Source: Gilliamella sp. wkB178
GTDB taxonomy: Bacteria; Pseudomonadota; Gammaproteobacteria; Enterobacterales; Orbaceae
Assembly: GCF_001690705.1 (NCBI RefSeq)
Contig: NZ_LZGK01000013.1
Span: 62,001 to 126,000, forward strand
Length of the DNA: 64,000 nucleotides
Direction of reading: 5' to 3'
Part shown: positions 1 through 8,727 of the stretch, in pieces
Position numbering within the stretch: position 1 is the stretch's first letter
Layout: each line of letters starts with the position of its first letter
The notes under the pieces: model-generated
What the model saw: the letters and a program-made list of their open reading frames with translations, nothing else
What the model was told of the DNA's origin: nothing
Databases searched by the model: none
Translations under genes and position numbers: made by a program

Positions 1-2
1 TG

Positions 3-422
3 ATTTTTTTAGGACCTAATGATCCTTGGGACTTTCCAGTTAAAGGATACGTTAAATATGCAAAGTTTAAGTCTGATCTTTGGGAAGAACAATATCGTTT
101 ACGGATAGAAACAATTTTAAATAGTGCTAGAGCGCATAATGTGCAGGTACTTTGGTTAGCAGCGCCTTGTATGCGTAAACCGAAATTGAATGAAGGTATG
201 ATTTACTTAAATATATTATATAAATCTGAATTAGAAAAAAATAAGCAACATTTTTTAACAACTAATAATTTATTAGGTTGTACTTATGAAAAATTCAATA
301 ACTTTATCGAGACAGATAAAGAAAAAATTAAAGTGAGGGTTGATGATGGCATTCATTTTACACCAACAGGCCAAAAAATTTTGGCAAAGGCCATTATGGA
401 AAAAATCACTTTTAAAGAATAA
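3..422 (+). CDS. DUF459-type SGNH hydrolase, C-terminal part (5' truncated by window edge)
   Basis: The frame is open from the first in-frame codon at base 3 to the TAA at 420-422, so this is the C-terminal ~139 residues of a longer protein. The visible start reads IFLGPNDPWDF, which resembles the Gly-x-Asn-Asp block of SGNH hydrolases. The C-terminal stretch VDDGIHFTPTGQKILA carries the Asp-x-x-His pair that supplies the catalytic Asp and His in SGNH/GDSL enzymes. Proteins of the DUF459 kind are usually membrane-anchored periplasmic partners of MBOAT O-acyltransferases in cell-envelope polysaccharide acetylation. That role is inference, because the upstream gene is outside the window. The next gene is a second SGNH protein 13 bases downstream, so the two are probably one operon. 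An internal ATG at 171 could open a shorter reading frame, but coding continues upstream of it. Confidence 0.75.
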   Translation: MFLGPNDPWDFPVKGYVKYAKFKSDLWEEQYRLRIETILNSARAHNVQVLWLAAPCMRKPKLNEGMIYLNILYKSELEKNKQHFLTTNNLLGCTYEKFNNFIETDKEKIKVRVDDGIHFTPTGQKILAKAIMEKITFKE

Positions 423-435
423 GAGGATACCTATA

Positions 436-1614
436 GTGCTTAAGTTTTTAAAATATATTATTGCCGCTTTTGCAGTGACAATTACTGTCGGGTGCAGTGT
501 GGCAGAAAGTAAAACAACCACGAATGTATCTGGTGTTATCGATTTTGGTGATCCCAATGCCAAGCAATTTGTTACCAGATTAAAATCGTTAACGAGTAAT
601 AAAAGTAAAGATCAAGTTGTCAATATAACCCAGTTTGGGGATTCGCATACGGCAGCAGATTTTTTTACAGGTGAATTTAGGACATTGATGCAAGAAAAAT
701 ATGGTAATGCTGGAATTGGTTGGGTAACACCGGTTTCAATAAAAGGACAAAACCATACCGCTGTTAATTGGAAATTTAAAAACTGGGATGTGTTAAGTAG
801 TAGAACTTTAACTAATCAAGATTTCCCTATGGGTGGGTTTATTGCAAAACCAACTAAAGATCGAGCAACAATTCAAATCATACCCAACAATTTAAATAAT
901 AAGGATTGGCAGGTTAAATTAACGTTTAAGACACTTAAAAACTCAACTGATTCACTTAAGCTTTATGATGTAAACAATAATCCAATCAGTTTTAGTTATA
1001 TTCCTAAAACTAATGTTTGGCAAACATCTTCGGTTATTTCTAAAATGCCGTTAGTAATTATAAGTAAAAATGATGTTGAGTTAAGTGGTATTTGGTTAAC
1101 TAAAAATCATCAATCCGGGGTGGTGGTTTCTGCTATTGCTACCAATGGAGCTAAACAGACCATCTGGCAAAAATGGAACCCAAGTTGGTTCAAAGAATTA
1201 GCTTCATCGAAGAGTGATCTGGTGATACTTGAGTATGGAACTAATGAAAGCTTTGACGAAACTTTAGATTTTAATGAGTATCGAAAAAATTTAGTCAGTA
1301 ATATTCGTCAAATTCGCAAGTCATTGCCTAAGGCAGCAATTTTGTTGATATCCCCGCCAGATACTATGGCTAATGAAAAAGATGCGCCGAAGTCGTTTGC
1401 GCAAATAAAAAATATCCAAAAGCAAGTAGCGAAAAATGAAAAAACATTGTTTTGGGATTGGCAAGCGGCCATGGGTGGCAAATATTCTATTAAGAATTGG
1501 CGGCAAAGAGGACTTGCTCGTCCAGATTTGGTGCACCAAACCTTGCAAGGTTATAAAGAAAGTGCGCGAATTTTTTATGCCGATTTAAATGAATTTGTTA
1601 AAAAAAATAAATGA
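436..1614 (+). CDS. SGNH/GDSL-family envelope hydrolase or O-acetyltransferase-like protein
   Basis: Predicted 392 residues from a GTG at 436. An AGAGG at 422-426 sits 9 bases upstream, and the open frame further upstream overlaps the previous gene, so the GTG start is preferred. The N-terminus (LKFLKYIIAAFAVTITVGC) is a hydrophobic signal sequence ending at a Cys, compatible with a lipoprotein although the lipobox is not ideal. Block I is QFGDSHTAADFF with the nucleophile Ser in GDSH. A Gly-Thr-Asn-Glu block (EYGTNESFDE) and a final RPDLVHQTLQGY supply the other SGNH motifs, Asp and His. The family removes or transfers acyl groups on envelope glycans. Together with the upstream DUF459 gene this suggests polysaccharide or peptidoglycan O-acetyl metabolism in the periplasm; the substrate cannot be read from the sequence. 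Confidence 0.75.
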   Translation: MLKFLKYIIAAFAVTITVGCSVAESKTTTNVSGVIDFGDPNAKQFVTRLKSLTSNKSKDQVVNITQFGDSHTAADFFTGEFRTLMQEKYGNAGIGWVTPVSIKGQNHTAVNWKFKNWDVLSSRTLTNQDFPMGGFIAKPTKDRATIQIIPNNLNNKDWQVKLTFKTLKNSTDSLKLYDVNNNPISFSYIPKTNVWQTSSVISKMPLVIISKNDVELSGIWLTKNHQSGVVVSAIATNGAKQTIWQKWNPSWFKELASSKSDLVILEYGTNESFDETLDFNEYRKNLVSNIRQIRKSLPKAAILLISPPDTMANEKDAPKSFAQIKNIQKQVAKNEKTLFWDWQAAMGGKYSIKNWRQRGLARPDLVHQTLQGYKESARIFYADLNEFVKKNK

Positions 1615-1645
1615 TAATTAAATATTAAAAAGGAAAATACAAATT

Positions 1646-2350
1646 ATGTCATCACCAATCATTGTTGCTGTTGATTTTGCTGATGTTAAATCGGCTTGGG
1701 ATTTTATTGATCGAGTCGATCCTAAGGATTGTCGCCTGAAAATAGGTAAAGAACTGTTTACTCATGCTGGGCCAGAATTTATTAAGAAGGTTATGCAAAA
1801 AGGGTTTGATATTTTTTTAGATCTTAAATTTCATGATATTCCTAATACAGTGGCAAAAGCTGTAGCTGCCACAGCTGATTTAGGTGTATGGATGACTAAT
1901 GTACATGCAAGTGGTGGTTCTAGAATGATGGAAGCCGCTAAAGATGCTTTATATGCTTATGGTAAGGATGCCCCATTATTAATTGCTGTGACAGTATTAA
2001 CCAGTATGGAATCGGCAGATTTAAAAGAAATTGGTATCAATGCTTCGCCGCTTGAACAAACCACTAAATTAGCTATTTTAGCAAAAAATTGTGGCCTTGA
2101 TGGTGTAGTATGTTCAGCTAAAGAAGTGCAAAGTTTTAGAACTCGTTTAGGTAGCGACTTCAAACTCGTTACTCCAGGTATTCGTCCAGTTGGGACAAAT
2201 CCTGATGATCAACGTCGTATTATGACACCACAACGGGCGCAAGCTGCAGGTTCTGATTATTTGGTAATTGGGCGACCAATTACTCAAGCAAAGGATCCTG
2301 CTAAAGCGTTGCAATTAATTTTATCTACTTTGGATTTAACTAAGAATTGA
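1646..2350 (+). CDS. pyrF: orotidine 5'-phosphate decarboxylase
   Basis: Final step of de novo UMP synthesis: decarboxylates orotidine monophosphate in the cytoplasm. The 234-residue length is normal for the family. The catalytic Asp-x-Lys-x-x-Asp signature is [11 protein letters not shown], giving D59, K61 and D64. The phosphate-binding end PGIRPVG...VIGRPIT is present near the C-terminus. It starts 31 bases after the SGNH lipoprotein gene, with AAAGGAAA upstream. yciH follows immediately, as in E. coli, so pyrF and yciH are a conserved transcriptional pair. Confidence 0.97.
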   Translation: MSSPIIVAVDFADVKSAWDFIDRVDPKDCRLKIGKELFTHAGPEFIKKVMQKGFDIFLDLKFHDIPNTVAKAVAATADLGVWMTNVHASGGSRMMEAAKDALYAYGKDAPLLIAVTVLTSMESADLKEIGINASPLEQTTKLAILAKNCGLDGVVCSAKEVQSFRTRLGSDFKLVTPGIRPVGTNPDDQRRIMTPQRAQAAGSDYLVIGRPITQAKDPAKALQLILSTLDLTKN

Positions 2351-2355
2351 TAACT

Positions 2356-2676
2356 ATGTCTGACAATCCACTGGTTTATAGTACTGAAAAGGGGCGTATT
2401 AAACCCATAGAACCGATCATAACGCGAGCTAAAGGGGATGGAATTATCCGTATTCAACGACAAATTGCTGGTCGGAAAGGTAAAGGGGTTTGTGTTATAT
2501 CCGGATTTGATTGTGATAATGAGCAATTATTACAATTAGCGGCTGAACTTAAAAAACGTTGTGGTTGTGGTGGCTCAGTTAAAGATGGAGTGATTGAAAT
2601 TCAAGGTGATAAACGTGATTTATTAAAGTCATTAATTGAAAATAAAGGCTTTAAAGTTAAATTAGCAGGTGGGTAA
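2356..2676 (+). CDS. yciH: SUI1/eIF1-like translation factor YciH
   Basis: Predicted 106 residues, starting at the ATG at 2356. A TTG at 2347 is in frame and overlaps pyrF, but MSDNPLVYSTEKGRI matches the usual YciH N-terminus. The body (GDGIIRIQRQIAGRKGKGVC and KKRCGCGGSVKDGVIEIQGD) is the SUI1 fold, close to the E. coli protein from memory. The family resembles eukaryotic eIF1 and has been linked to start-codon discrimination in bacteria, though its physiological role is not settled. It starts 5 bases after the pyrF stop and ends just before a strong hairpin terminator. Confidence 0.95.
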   Translation: MSDNPLVYSTEKGRIKPIEPIITRAKGDGIIRIQRQIAGRKGKGVCVISGFDCDNEQLLQLAAELKKRCGCGGSVKDGVIEIQGDKRDLLKSLIENKGFKVKLAGG

Positions 2677-2686
2677 TTTTGAAGGT

Positions 2687-2722
2687 ATAACTCCCATGAT
2701 GGTAAAGTGGGAGTTATTAATT
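2687..2722 (+). terminator. intrinsic terminator of pyrF-yciH
   Basis: A perfect 10-bp inverted repeat (ATAACTCCCA at 2687-2696 and TGGGAGTTAT at 2708-2717) with an 11-base loop starts 10 bases after the yciH stop. An AT-rich tail follows. It lies between convergent yciH and tmaR and may act in both directions. Confidence 0.75.
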
Positions 2723-2728
2723 TATAAA

Positions 2729-3049
2729 TTAATTTGATCTATAAGTACGCATTTTTTTGCTAATTTCACGACGTTCTTTCGAGATTTCAGCATTTTTAAT
2801 AATATAGTCGTCAACACGATCATCATAGTCACTTTTCATATTAGCAATAATGGCTTGCAGTTCATCGTAACTCATATCCGGTTTTATATATTCACTTAAG
2901 TTTTCTAGCAATAGAACTCGTTTTTGGTTATCACGGATTTTTTTCTCATTATCGGAAATTTCACGTTTTAACTTGTTTAAACGGCGTGATAAACGAATGT
3001 ATTCTAATACATCTTGAAATGATGGTGCGGCTGATTTTTCCTTGTCCAT
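2729..3049 (-). CDS. tmaR: PTS system regulator TmaR (DUF496)
   Basis: Predicted 106 residues, all helical and highly charged, and very similar to E. coli TmaR/YeeX. Blocks such as [18 protein letters not shown] and [18 protein letters not shown] are the family signature. In E. coli the protein forms polar clusters that sequester enzyme I of the sugar phosphotransferase system and so modulate sugar uptake. The same role is expected here by homology. Start: ATG at 3047-3049 with AGGGG upstream on the minus strand. It is convergent with yciH and divergent from accD. The 292 bases to accD are AT-rich and hold no other gene. Confidence 0.93.
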   Translation of the reverse strand: MDKEKSAAPSFQDVLEYIRLSRRLNKLKREISDNEKKIRDNQKRVLLLENLSEYIKPDMSYDELQAIIANMKSDYDDRVDDYIIKNAEISKERREISKKMRTYRSN

Positions 3050-3341
3050 CTATAACCCCTTATTTCTAAAAATGGAAAATTGAATTCTGAATAATTATAT
3101 ACTATTAATTTTTTAAGGTCATATTAATTATGAGGATTGGATTAAGGGACTAGGCATATCATTTTTTATTTAGAAAGTTTACCCTTATGATATATTGAAT
3201 ATTTTTAAATTGAAAACATAGCTTTATGTTGAAATATCTTGAATAAAATTTGATAAAAATAAAAACAACTATTAAGAATTCATGCAAAGTATTATACAAT
3301 AGCCTGATATTTGAAAAGAGTACCAGATTGAGAGAGTTATA

Positions 3342-4232
3342 ATGAGCTGGATCGAAAAAATTCTAAGTAAAAATAATATATCGGCTGACCACAAAAAAGC
3401 AAATATACCTGGTGGTGTTTGGACAAAGTGTAGTAATTGTGAACAAGTAATTTACCAAGCTGAACTTGATCGTAATTTGGAAGTTTGCCCTAAGTGTGAT
3501 CACCATATGCATATTCCTGCACGCGTTAGATTATATCGTTTTTTAGATGAAGATTCGGATGTTGAAATTGGATCTGATTTAAAACCTAAAGATATTTTAA
3601 AATTTAAAGATACAAAAAAATATAAAGATCGGTTAGCTGCAGCACAAAAAGAAACTCATGAAAATGAAGCATTAGTAGTAATGAAAGGTAAATTACTTGG
3701 TATTCCGGTTGTAGTTGCTTGTTTTGAGTTTGCTTTCATTGGCGGCTCAATGTCTTCTGTAGTCGGCGCATTATTTGTTCGAGCTGCCGAGCAGGCTATA
3801 GCAGATAAGTGCCCATTAATTTGTTTTTCAACAAGTGGTGGAGCCAGAATGCAAGAGGCACTTTTTTCTTTGATGCAAATGGCAAAGACCAGTGCTATTC
3901 TTGCCAAAATGCAAGATGAAGGTTTACCTTATATTTCCGTGATGACCGATCCTACTATGGGTGGAGTATCGGCTAGCTTGGCGATGCTTGGCGATATAAA
4001 TATTGCTGAACCCAAAGCCTTAATTGGTTTTGCCGGGCCGCGAGTTATTCAACAAACTGTTCGGGAAACATTGCCAGAAGGTTTTCAACGTAGTGAATTT
4101 TTATTAGAAAAAGGTGCAATCGATTTAATTGTTCATCGTAAAGATATGCGCCCTAAAATTGCTAGTTTATTAGCGAAGTTAATGAAACGTCCAAATCCTT
4201 TTAATGATGTCACCATTAATGAGATAGTTTAA
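3342..4232 (+). CDS. accD: acetyl-CoA carboxylase carboxyltransferase subunit beta
   Basis: Beta half of the carboxyltransferase that makes malonyl-CoA, the first committed step of fatty-acid synthesis. It works with AccA, which is not in this window. The N-terminal zinc ribbon is complete (C30, C33, C49, C52), followed by the crotonase-type carboxyltransferase fold with the [12 protein letters not shown] and [13 protein letters not shown] glycine-rich loops. The 296-residue length is typical. A GAGAGAG Shine-Dalgarno sequence precedes the ATG. It leads the conserved accD-folC-dedD-cvpA-purF run. Confidence 0.97.
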   Translation: MSWIEKILSKNNISADHKKANIPGGVWTKCSNCEQVIYQAELDRNLEVCPKCDHHMHIPARVRLYRFLDEDSDVEIGSDLKPKDILKFKDTKKYKDRLAAAQKETHENEALVVMKGKLLGIPVVVACFEFAFIGGSMSSVVGALFVRAAEQAIADKCPLICFSTSGGARMQEALFSLMQMAKTSAILAKMQDEGLPYISVMTDPTMGGVSASLAMLGDINIAEPKALIGFAGPRVIQQTVRETLPEGFQRSEFLLEKGAIDLIVHRKDMRPKIASLLAKLMKRPNPFNDVTINEIV

Positions 4233-4238
4233 TTGATT

Positions 4239-5513
4239 ATGCGAGTGAAAGTTCCTAATGCCATGTCTGATATACAGACATGGCTTTGTTATTTAGAGCA
4301 ACTGCATCCTACAACCATTGAACTGGGGTTAGATCGAGTAAAGACAGTTGCTCAGCGACTTGATTTATTACAACCGGCAGACGTGGTATTTACTGTTGCT
4401 GGTACCAACGGTAAAGGGACGACTTGCCGTACGCTCGAAATGATTTTACTTGCTGATAAAATGCGAGTTGGTGTTTATAGTTCTCCACACTTATTAAGAT
4501 TTACTGAACGAGTCCGAATAAATAATCAAGAATCTACAGAGCAAGATACAGTTAACGCGTTCGCTGAAATTGAAAAATCACGTGGAGATATATCGCTAAC
4601 TTATTTTGAATATGCAACATTAGCAGCTCTGTATCAATTCAAACAGGCAAAATTGGATGTAGTTATTTTAGAAGTAGGGCTTGGTGGTCGGTTGGATGCG
4701 ACTAATATTGTTGATGCTGATATATCCGTAATAACGACTATTGGTATTGATCATGTTGAATATTTGGGTAATACTCGGGAAAGTATAGGGCGTGAGAAGG
4801 CGGGTATTTTTAAGCCCAAAAGTATTGCAGTTGTTGGTGAACCAGATGTACCAAATACAATACTTGAGGCGGCAAATTTAATTGGTTGTCCACTTTGTTT
4901 GGTCAATCGTGATTGGTCTTATCACCAAATTGATAAACATCAGTGGCAGTTTGATTCACCATTAAAGCAGTACCAATGTTTGCCTATGCCTATGGTTCCT
5001 TTAGCTAATGCTGCAACAGCCATAGCTGCCTTAACTTATTCGACTTTAAAAGTTAGCCAACAAGCAATTAGTGAAGGATTAACACAAGCAAGTTTAATTG
5101 GGCGGTTTCAAAAAATCCAAGCTTCACCAATAGTTATTTTAGATGTAGCCCATAACCCCCATGCAGCCGATTATTTATCTAAACAGCTTGAACAGCTAAA
5201 AGCCGAACAACCTTCAGTAGGTAAAGTGAGGCTTGTTATTGGTATGCTTAAGGATAAGGATATTAAAAGTACCTTAGAAGTATTACCAGGAGATGTTTGG
5301 TATTGTGCATCACTATATGGAGAAAGGGGATGTAGTGGCGAGGTTTTAAAACAATACCTACAGGATAATGGTGTAAATGATGTTACTTGTTTTGAGACTG
5401 TTTCTGATGCCTATCATAAGGCGATGCAAGATGCTAAGGAAGATGATATTATCGTGGTATGTGGTTCATTTCATACAGTATCTAATGTGTTAGCAATTTT
5501 AAGTATTAAGTGA
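4239..5513 (+). CDS. folC: bifunctional folylpolyglutamate synthase / dihydrofolate synthase
   Basis: Predicted 424 residues from the ATG at 4239, 6 bases after the accD stop. A TTG at 4233 is in frame but adds only two residues. Counting back from WLCYLEQLHPTTIELGL, the 4239 start gives the same leader length as E. coli FolC. This Mur-ligase-type enzyme ligates glutamate to dihydropteroate and to folates. The P-loop is GTNGKGT at residues 55-61. The LEVGLGGRLDATN and DVAHNPHAA blocks of the central and C-terminal domains are present. The downstream dedD gene begins within a few bases of its stop. Confidence 0.96.
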   Translation: MRVKVPNAMSDIQTWLCYLEQLHPTTIELGLDRVKTVAQRLDLLQPADVVFTVAGTNGKGTTCRTLEMILLADKMRVGVYSSPHLLRFTERVRINNQESTEQDTVNAFAEIEKSRGDISLTYFEYATLAALYQFKQAKLDVVILEVGLGGRLDATNIVDADISVITTIGIDHVEYLGNTRESIGREKAGIFKPKSIAVVGEPDVPNTILEAANLIGCPLCLVNRDWSYHQIDKHQWQFDSPLKQYQCLPMPMVPLANAATAIAALTYSTLKVSQQAISEGLTQASLIGRFQKIQASPIVILDVAHNPHAADYLSKQLEQLKAEQPSVGKVRLVIGMLKDKDIKSTLEVLPGDVWYCASLYGERGCSGEVLKQYLQDNGVNDVTCFETVSDAYHKAMQDAKEDDIIVVCGSFHTVSNVLAILSIK

Positions 5514-5521
5514 AATCAATC

Positions 5522-6118
5522 ATGTCAAAAAATCAAAAAAGCATAACTAATAATCAGAATCGAGTACGCAATCGGCTAGTCGGTTTTGCAACATTATTAT
5601 TAATTTTAGCCGCTATAGCGCCATGGATTTTAACCGATAAATCAAGTACTCGAACATCAACAACTCCTATTTTAAAACCAGATGTAGTTAGTCAGCAAAA
5701 TCAAGTCACATCTTCAACGGATGATTCTAATAATAATTTTGCCAATAATAATACTAATAATTTACCTGATATCCCTTATATTCCTAATGAAGAACAAAAT
5801 TCTGATTCAACAATATCTCCTAACATTACCGATGGAGTTGATACATCGGTTCAAAGTTCTGGTACTACCCAATCAGAGCCAGACTCTAAGTTATATATGA
5901 TTCAACTTACCGCATTAAAAAATAAACAAAAAATAGAAGAACTGGTTGCGCTTTTAAGATTGAATAATTATAACGTAAGGGTGATACCTAAAAATCCGGA
6001 ACCTAATCAGTTAATCAAATTACAAGTAGGCCCTTATGCTAAAAAAGAACAAGCTGAACAAGTTATTATCAGTTTGAATAATTTAACAAAATTAAAGGGC
6101 ATTATTGTTGCTAACTAG
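5522..6118 (+). CDS. dedD: SPOR-domain cell-division protein DedD
   Basis: Predicted 198 residues from the ATG at 5522. A GTG at 5510 overlapping the folC stop is in frame and is the alternative. Layout: short basic cytoplasmic end, one membrane segment (about LVGFATLLLILAAIAPWIL), a long Asn/Ser/Thr/Pro-rich periplasmic linker, and a C-terminal SPOR domain (from about YMIQLTALKNKQKIEELVALL) ending VGPYAKKEQAEQVIISL. SPOR domains bind denuded septal peptidoglycan, and DedD supports FtsN in constriction. Position between folC and cvpA is as in E. coli. The linker is unusually Asn-rich, consistent with the AT-biased genome. Confidence 0.92.
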   Translation: MSKNQKSITNNQNRVRNRLVGFATLLLILAAIAPWILTDKSSTRTSTTPILKPDVVSQQNQVTSSTDDSNNNFANNNTNNLPDIPYIPNEEQNSDSTISPNITDGVDTSVQSSGTTQSEPDSKLYMIQLTALKNKQKIEELVALLRLNNYNVRVIPKNPEPNQLIKLQVGPYAKKEQAEQVIISLNNLTKLKGIIVAN

Positions 6119-6240
6119 TTGTTATAGTTATATAAAATGAAAAAGTAAATTGTCTTTAAATTTCATTAAAACAGTTCTATTTAAAGTTATAAATAGTAAT
6201 TAAAATAAAAATATTTTATTAACATATTTGGCGAATTATT

Positions 6241-6729
6241 ATGATGAATTGGGTTGATTTTACTATTATTGGTGTGATTGTTTTTTCTGCATTAATTAGT
6301 ATTGTAAGGGGGTTTGTTCGTGAGGCCTTATCTCTTATTAGTTGGGTATTAGCCTTTGTTATTGCTAGCCGATTTTATATTTATATTACGGAATATTTGA
6401 CTTATTTCGATAGTGATTTAGTGCGTAATGCAGTAGCAATAGCCATTCTTTTTATTGTTACTTTACTTGTGTGTGCGGTGGTTTCTTATATTATTGGTGA
6501 ATTAGTTCAAAGAACCGGGTTATCAGGTACCGATCGTGTATTAGGTATCTGCTTTGGTGTGTTACGCGGAATTTTAATTGTGGCGGCTGTATTGTTTTTT
6601 GTTGACACTTTTACACCGCTATCTCAATCACCTTATTGGAGTCAATCGCAGCTTATCCCTCATTTTCATTTTATTATTCGGTGGTTTTTTGACTATATAC
6701 AAAATTCGTCTTCATTTTTAGTACATTAA
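6241..6729 (+). CDS. cvpA: CvpA family inner-membrane protein
   Basis: Predicted 162 residues with four hydrophobic membrane segments. Two consecutive ATGs (6241 and 6244) are possible starts, and the second aligns better with E. coli (MNWVDF). Conserved blocks are SIVRGFVREALSLISWVLAF, RTGLSGTDRVLGICFGVLRG and SQLIPHFHFIIRWFFDY. In E. coli CvpA is needed for colicin V production and affects envelope and bile-salt tolerance; its biochemical activity is unknown. It is 18 bases from purF and surely co-transcribed with it. The 122 bases after dedD are AT-rich with no obvious PurR operator. Confidence 0.95.
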   Translation: MMNWVDFTIIGVIVFSALISIVRGFVREALSLISWVLAFVIASRFYIYITEYLTYFDSDLVRNAVAIAILFIVTLLVCAVVSYIIGELVQRTGLSGTDRVLGICFGVLRGILIVAAVLFFVDTFTPLSQSPYWSQSQLIPHFHFIIRWFFDYIQNSSSFLVH

Positions 6730-6747
6730 CTTTGAGGTAATTATTGT

Positions 6748-8262
6748 ATGTGTGGAGTTGTTGGTATTGTTGGATGTAATTCAGTTAATCAATCTATTTA
6801 CGATGCATTAAATGTTTTGCAACATCGTGGTCAAGATGCTGCGGGTATTGTTACCATTGATGAGGAAAATCGCTTCCGATTACGTAAAGCAAATGGTTTA
6901 GTAAAAGATGTGTTCCAAGAACATCACATGCAACGTTTACAAGGTAAACTAGGTATTGGGCATGTTCGTTACCCAACTGCCGGTAGTTCAAGCCCTTCTG
7001 AAGCTCAACCGTTTTATGTTAATTCACCATATGGTATTACTCTTGCTCATAATGGTAATTTAACTAATACCGATGAATTACGAGATAAAGTATTTGAACT
7101 GGCAAAACGCCATATTAATACCAATTCTGATTCAGAGGTATTACTTAATATTTTGGCCCATGAACTTGATAAATTCCCAACTTATCCACTTAGTGCCGAT
7201 AACATTTTTACAGCAATACATAATGTTCATGAAATAATTAAAGGTGCTTATGCTTGTGTGGCAATGATTATTGGGCATGGTCTTATCGCATTTAGAGATC
7301 CCTATGGTATTCGACCTTTGGTTATTGGTAAGCGAGTCACTGAGAATCAACAAGTTGAATATATGGTAGCTTCAGAAAGTGTGGCATTAGATATTTTAGA
7401 TTTTGAACTTATCCGCGATGTACAACCTGGTGAAGCAATCTACATAACCCAAGATGGAAAGTTTTATTCTCAGCAATGTGCTAATAACCCACAATATTAT
7501 CCATGTATTTTTGAATATGTTTATTTTGCCAGACCAGATTCGTTAATGAATGGTGTATCAGTTTATCAATCACGTATATTAATGGGGCAAAAGTTGGGGC
7601 AAAAAATAGCTAGAGAATGGCAAGATATTGATATTGATGTCGTCATTCCAATACCGGAAACCTCTTGTGATGCCGCCTTAGAAATTGCCCGTATATTGAA
7701 TAAGCCCTATCGACAAGGATTTGTCAAGAATCGTTATATAGGTAGAACTTTTATTATGCCTGGTCAAACTGCTCGTAAACTTTCGGTAAGGCGTAAACTT
7801 AACGCTAATCGTATTGAATTTGAAGGTAAGAATGTTTTATTAGTTGATGATTCAATAGTCCGTGGAACAACATCACAACAAATATTGGAAATGGTACGTT
7901 CAGTAGGTGCTAAAAAAGTTTATTTAGCATCGGCGGCTCCAGAAATTCGATATCCAAATGTATATGGTATTGATATGCCGGTTGCTAGCGAGCTCATTGC
8001 ATATAATCGCACTGTAGATGAAATAGCTAAAGATATTGGAGCTGATCTCCTTATTTTTCAAGATTTAAATGATTTGGTTGAGGCTGTAAGAACAGAAAAT
8101 CCGCATATTAAAAATTTTGAATGTTCAGTATTTGATGGTAAATATGTTACCGAAGGTATTAATGATAATTATTTCTCATTATTAGAACAACGTCGTAGCG
8201 ATCACACCCAAAAAACTCCCCTGAAAGAGTCTGAAAACCTAGAAATTTATAATGAAGGTTAA
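6748..8262 (+). CDS. purF: amidophosphoribosyltransferase
   Basis: First step of de novo purine synthesis: glutamine plus PRPP gives phosphoribosylamine. At 504 residues it is one shorter than E. coli PurF. Cys2 (MCGVVGIVG) is the class II glutaminase nucleophile once Met is removed. The PRPP-binding motif [13 protein letters not shown] lies at about residues 362-375. GAGG precedes the start. It is the last gene of the accD-purF run and is followed by a hairpin in the long spacer. Confidence 0.98.
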   Translation: MCGVVGIVGCNSVNQSIYDALNVLQHRGQDAAGIVTIDEENRFRLRKANGLVKDVFQEHHMQRLQGKLGIGHVRYPTAGSSSPSEAQPFYVNSPYGITLAHNGNLTNTDELRDKVFELAKRHINTNSDSEVLLNILAHELDKFPTYPLSADNIFTAIHNVHEIIKGAYACVAMIIGHGLIAFRDPYGIRPLVIGKRVTENQQVEYMVASESVALDILDFELIRDVQPGEAIYITQDGKFYSQQCANNPQYYPCIFEYVYFARPDSLMNGVSVYQSRILMGQKLGQKIAREWQDIDIDVVIPIPETSCDAALEIARILNKPYRQGFVKNRYIGRTFIMPGQTARKLSVRRKLNANRIEFEGKNVLLVDDSIVRGTTSQQILEMVRSVGAKKVYLASAAPEIRYPNVYGIDMPVASELIAYNRTVDEIAKDIGADLLIFQDLNDLVEAVRTENPHIKNFECSVFDGKYVTEGINDNYFSLLEQRRSDHTQKTPLKESENLEIYNEG

Positions 8263-8727
8263 CAATAGACTATCTGTAAACAATCAAAATATGACAAAAA
8301 AATTAGAAATAGATATAAAAATATATTTTTTATCTATTTCTATCTTTAATCAAGTAATAAAAACTCATTAAACTAATTAATATAACAAATAAGTGATTTA
8401 AGTAAATATTAATATTATTCAATATATTAATCTAAATGGATGGTAATTATTATCATTTAATAATGTATTAACTATTTGAAAAATAATATTAAAAATAATT
8501 AATTAAAAAAAATCACAAAAAAATATAAAAATAGTTTTCTAAATGACTTTTTTGTAATAAAATTCTTCATAACAAATTTAGTTTTGTAAAGAAGTTTAAA
8601 GATTCTTAATCAATTAGAGTACAAATAAAAAGATAGTAAGCATAATGTTAAAAAATAATGATAAATAATATTAGCTAGTATCTTGGTTAAGATTATAATT
8701 ATATTTGAAATATAAGGAATAATTAAG
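8263..8727 (+). other. 465-base AT-rich spacer between purF and the adhesin gene
   Basis: I see no convincing gene here. An antisense reading frame covering 8610-8894 runs into the adhesin signal sequence and has no family resemblance. The spacer holds a hairpin near the purF end (separate entry), a weak Fur-like match at 8442-8460, and AAGGAA at 8714-8719 placed 8 bases before the adhesin ATG. The adhesin promoter should lie here, but many AT-rich hexamers fit and I cannot choose one. Confidence 0.5.
8305..8341 (+). terminator. probable purF terminator hairpin
   Basis: AGAAATAGATA (8305-8315) pairs with TATCTATTTCT (8331-8341). Five further A-T pairs inside, after one bulged base, close on a TATA loop. 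It sits 42 bases after the purF stop and the tail is ATCTTTAATC. The stem is AT-only in its upper part, so efficiency is uncertain. Confidence 0.5.

Noticed and set aside
141-422. A 93-residue reading frame beginning at 141
   Set aside because: Coding continues in frame to base 3 with SGNH-like sequence, so this is only the tail of a truncated gene.
6119-6240. PurR operator before cvpA-purF
   Set aside because: I looked for the ACGCAAACGTTTGCGT-type site; nothing close is present.
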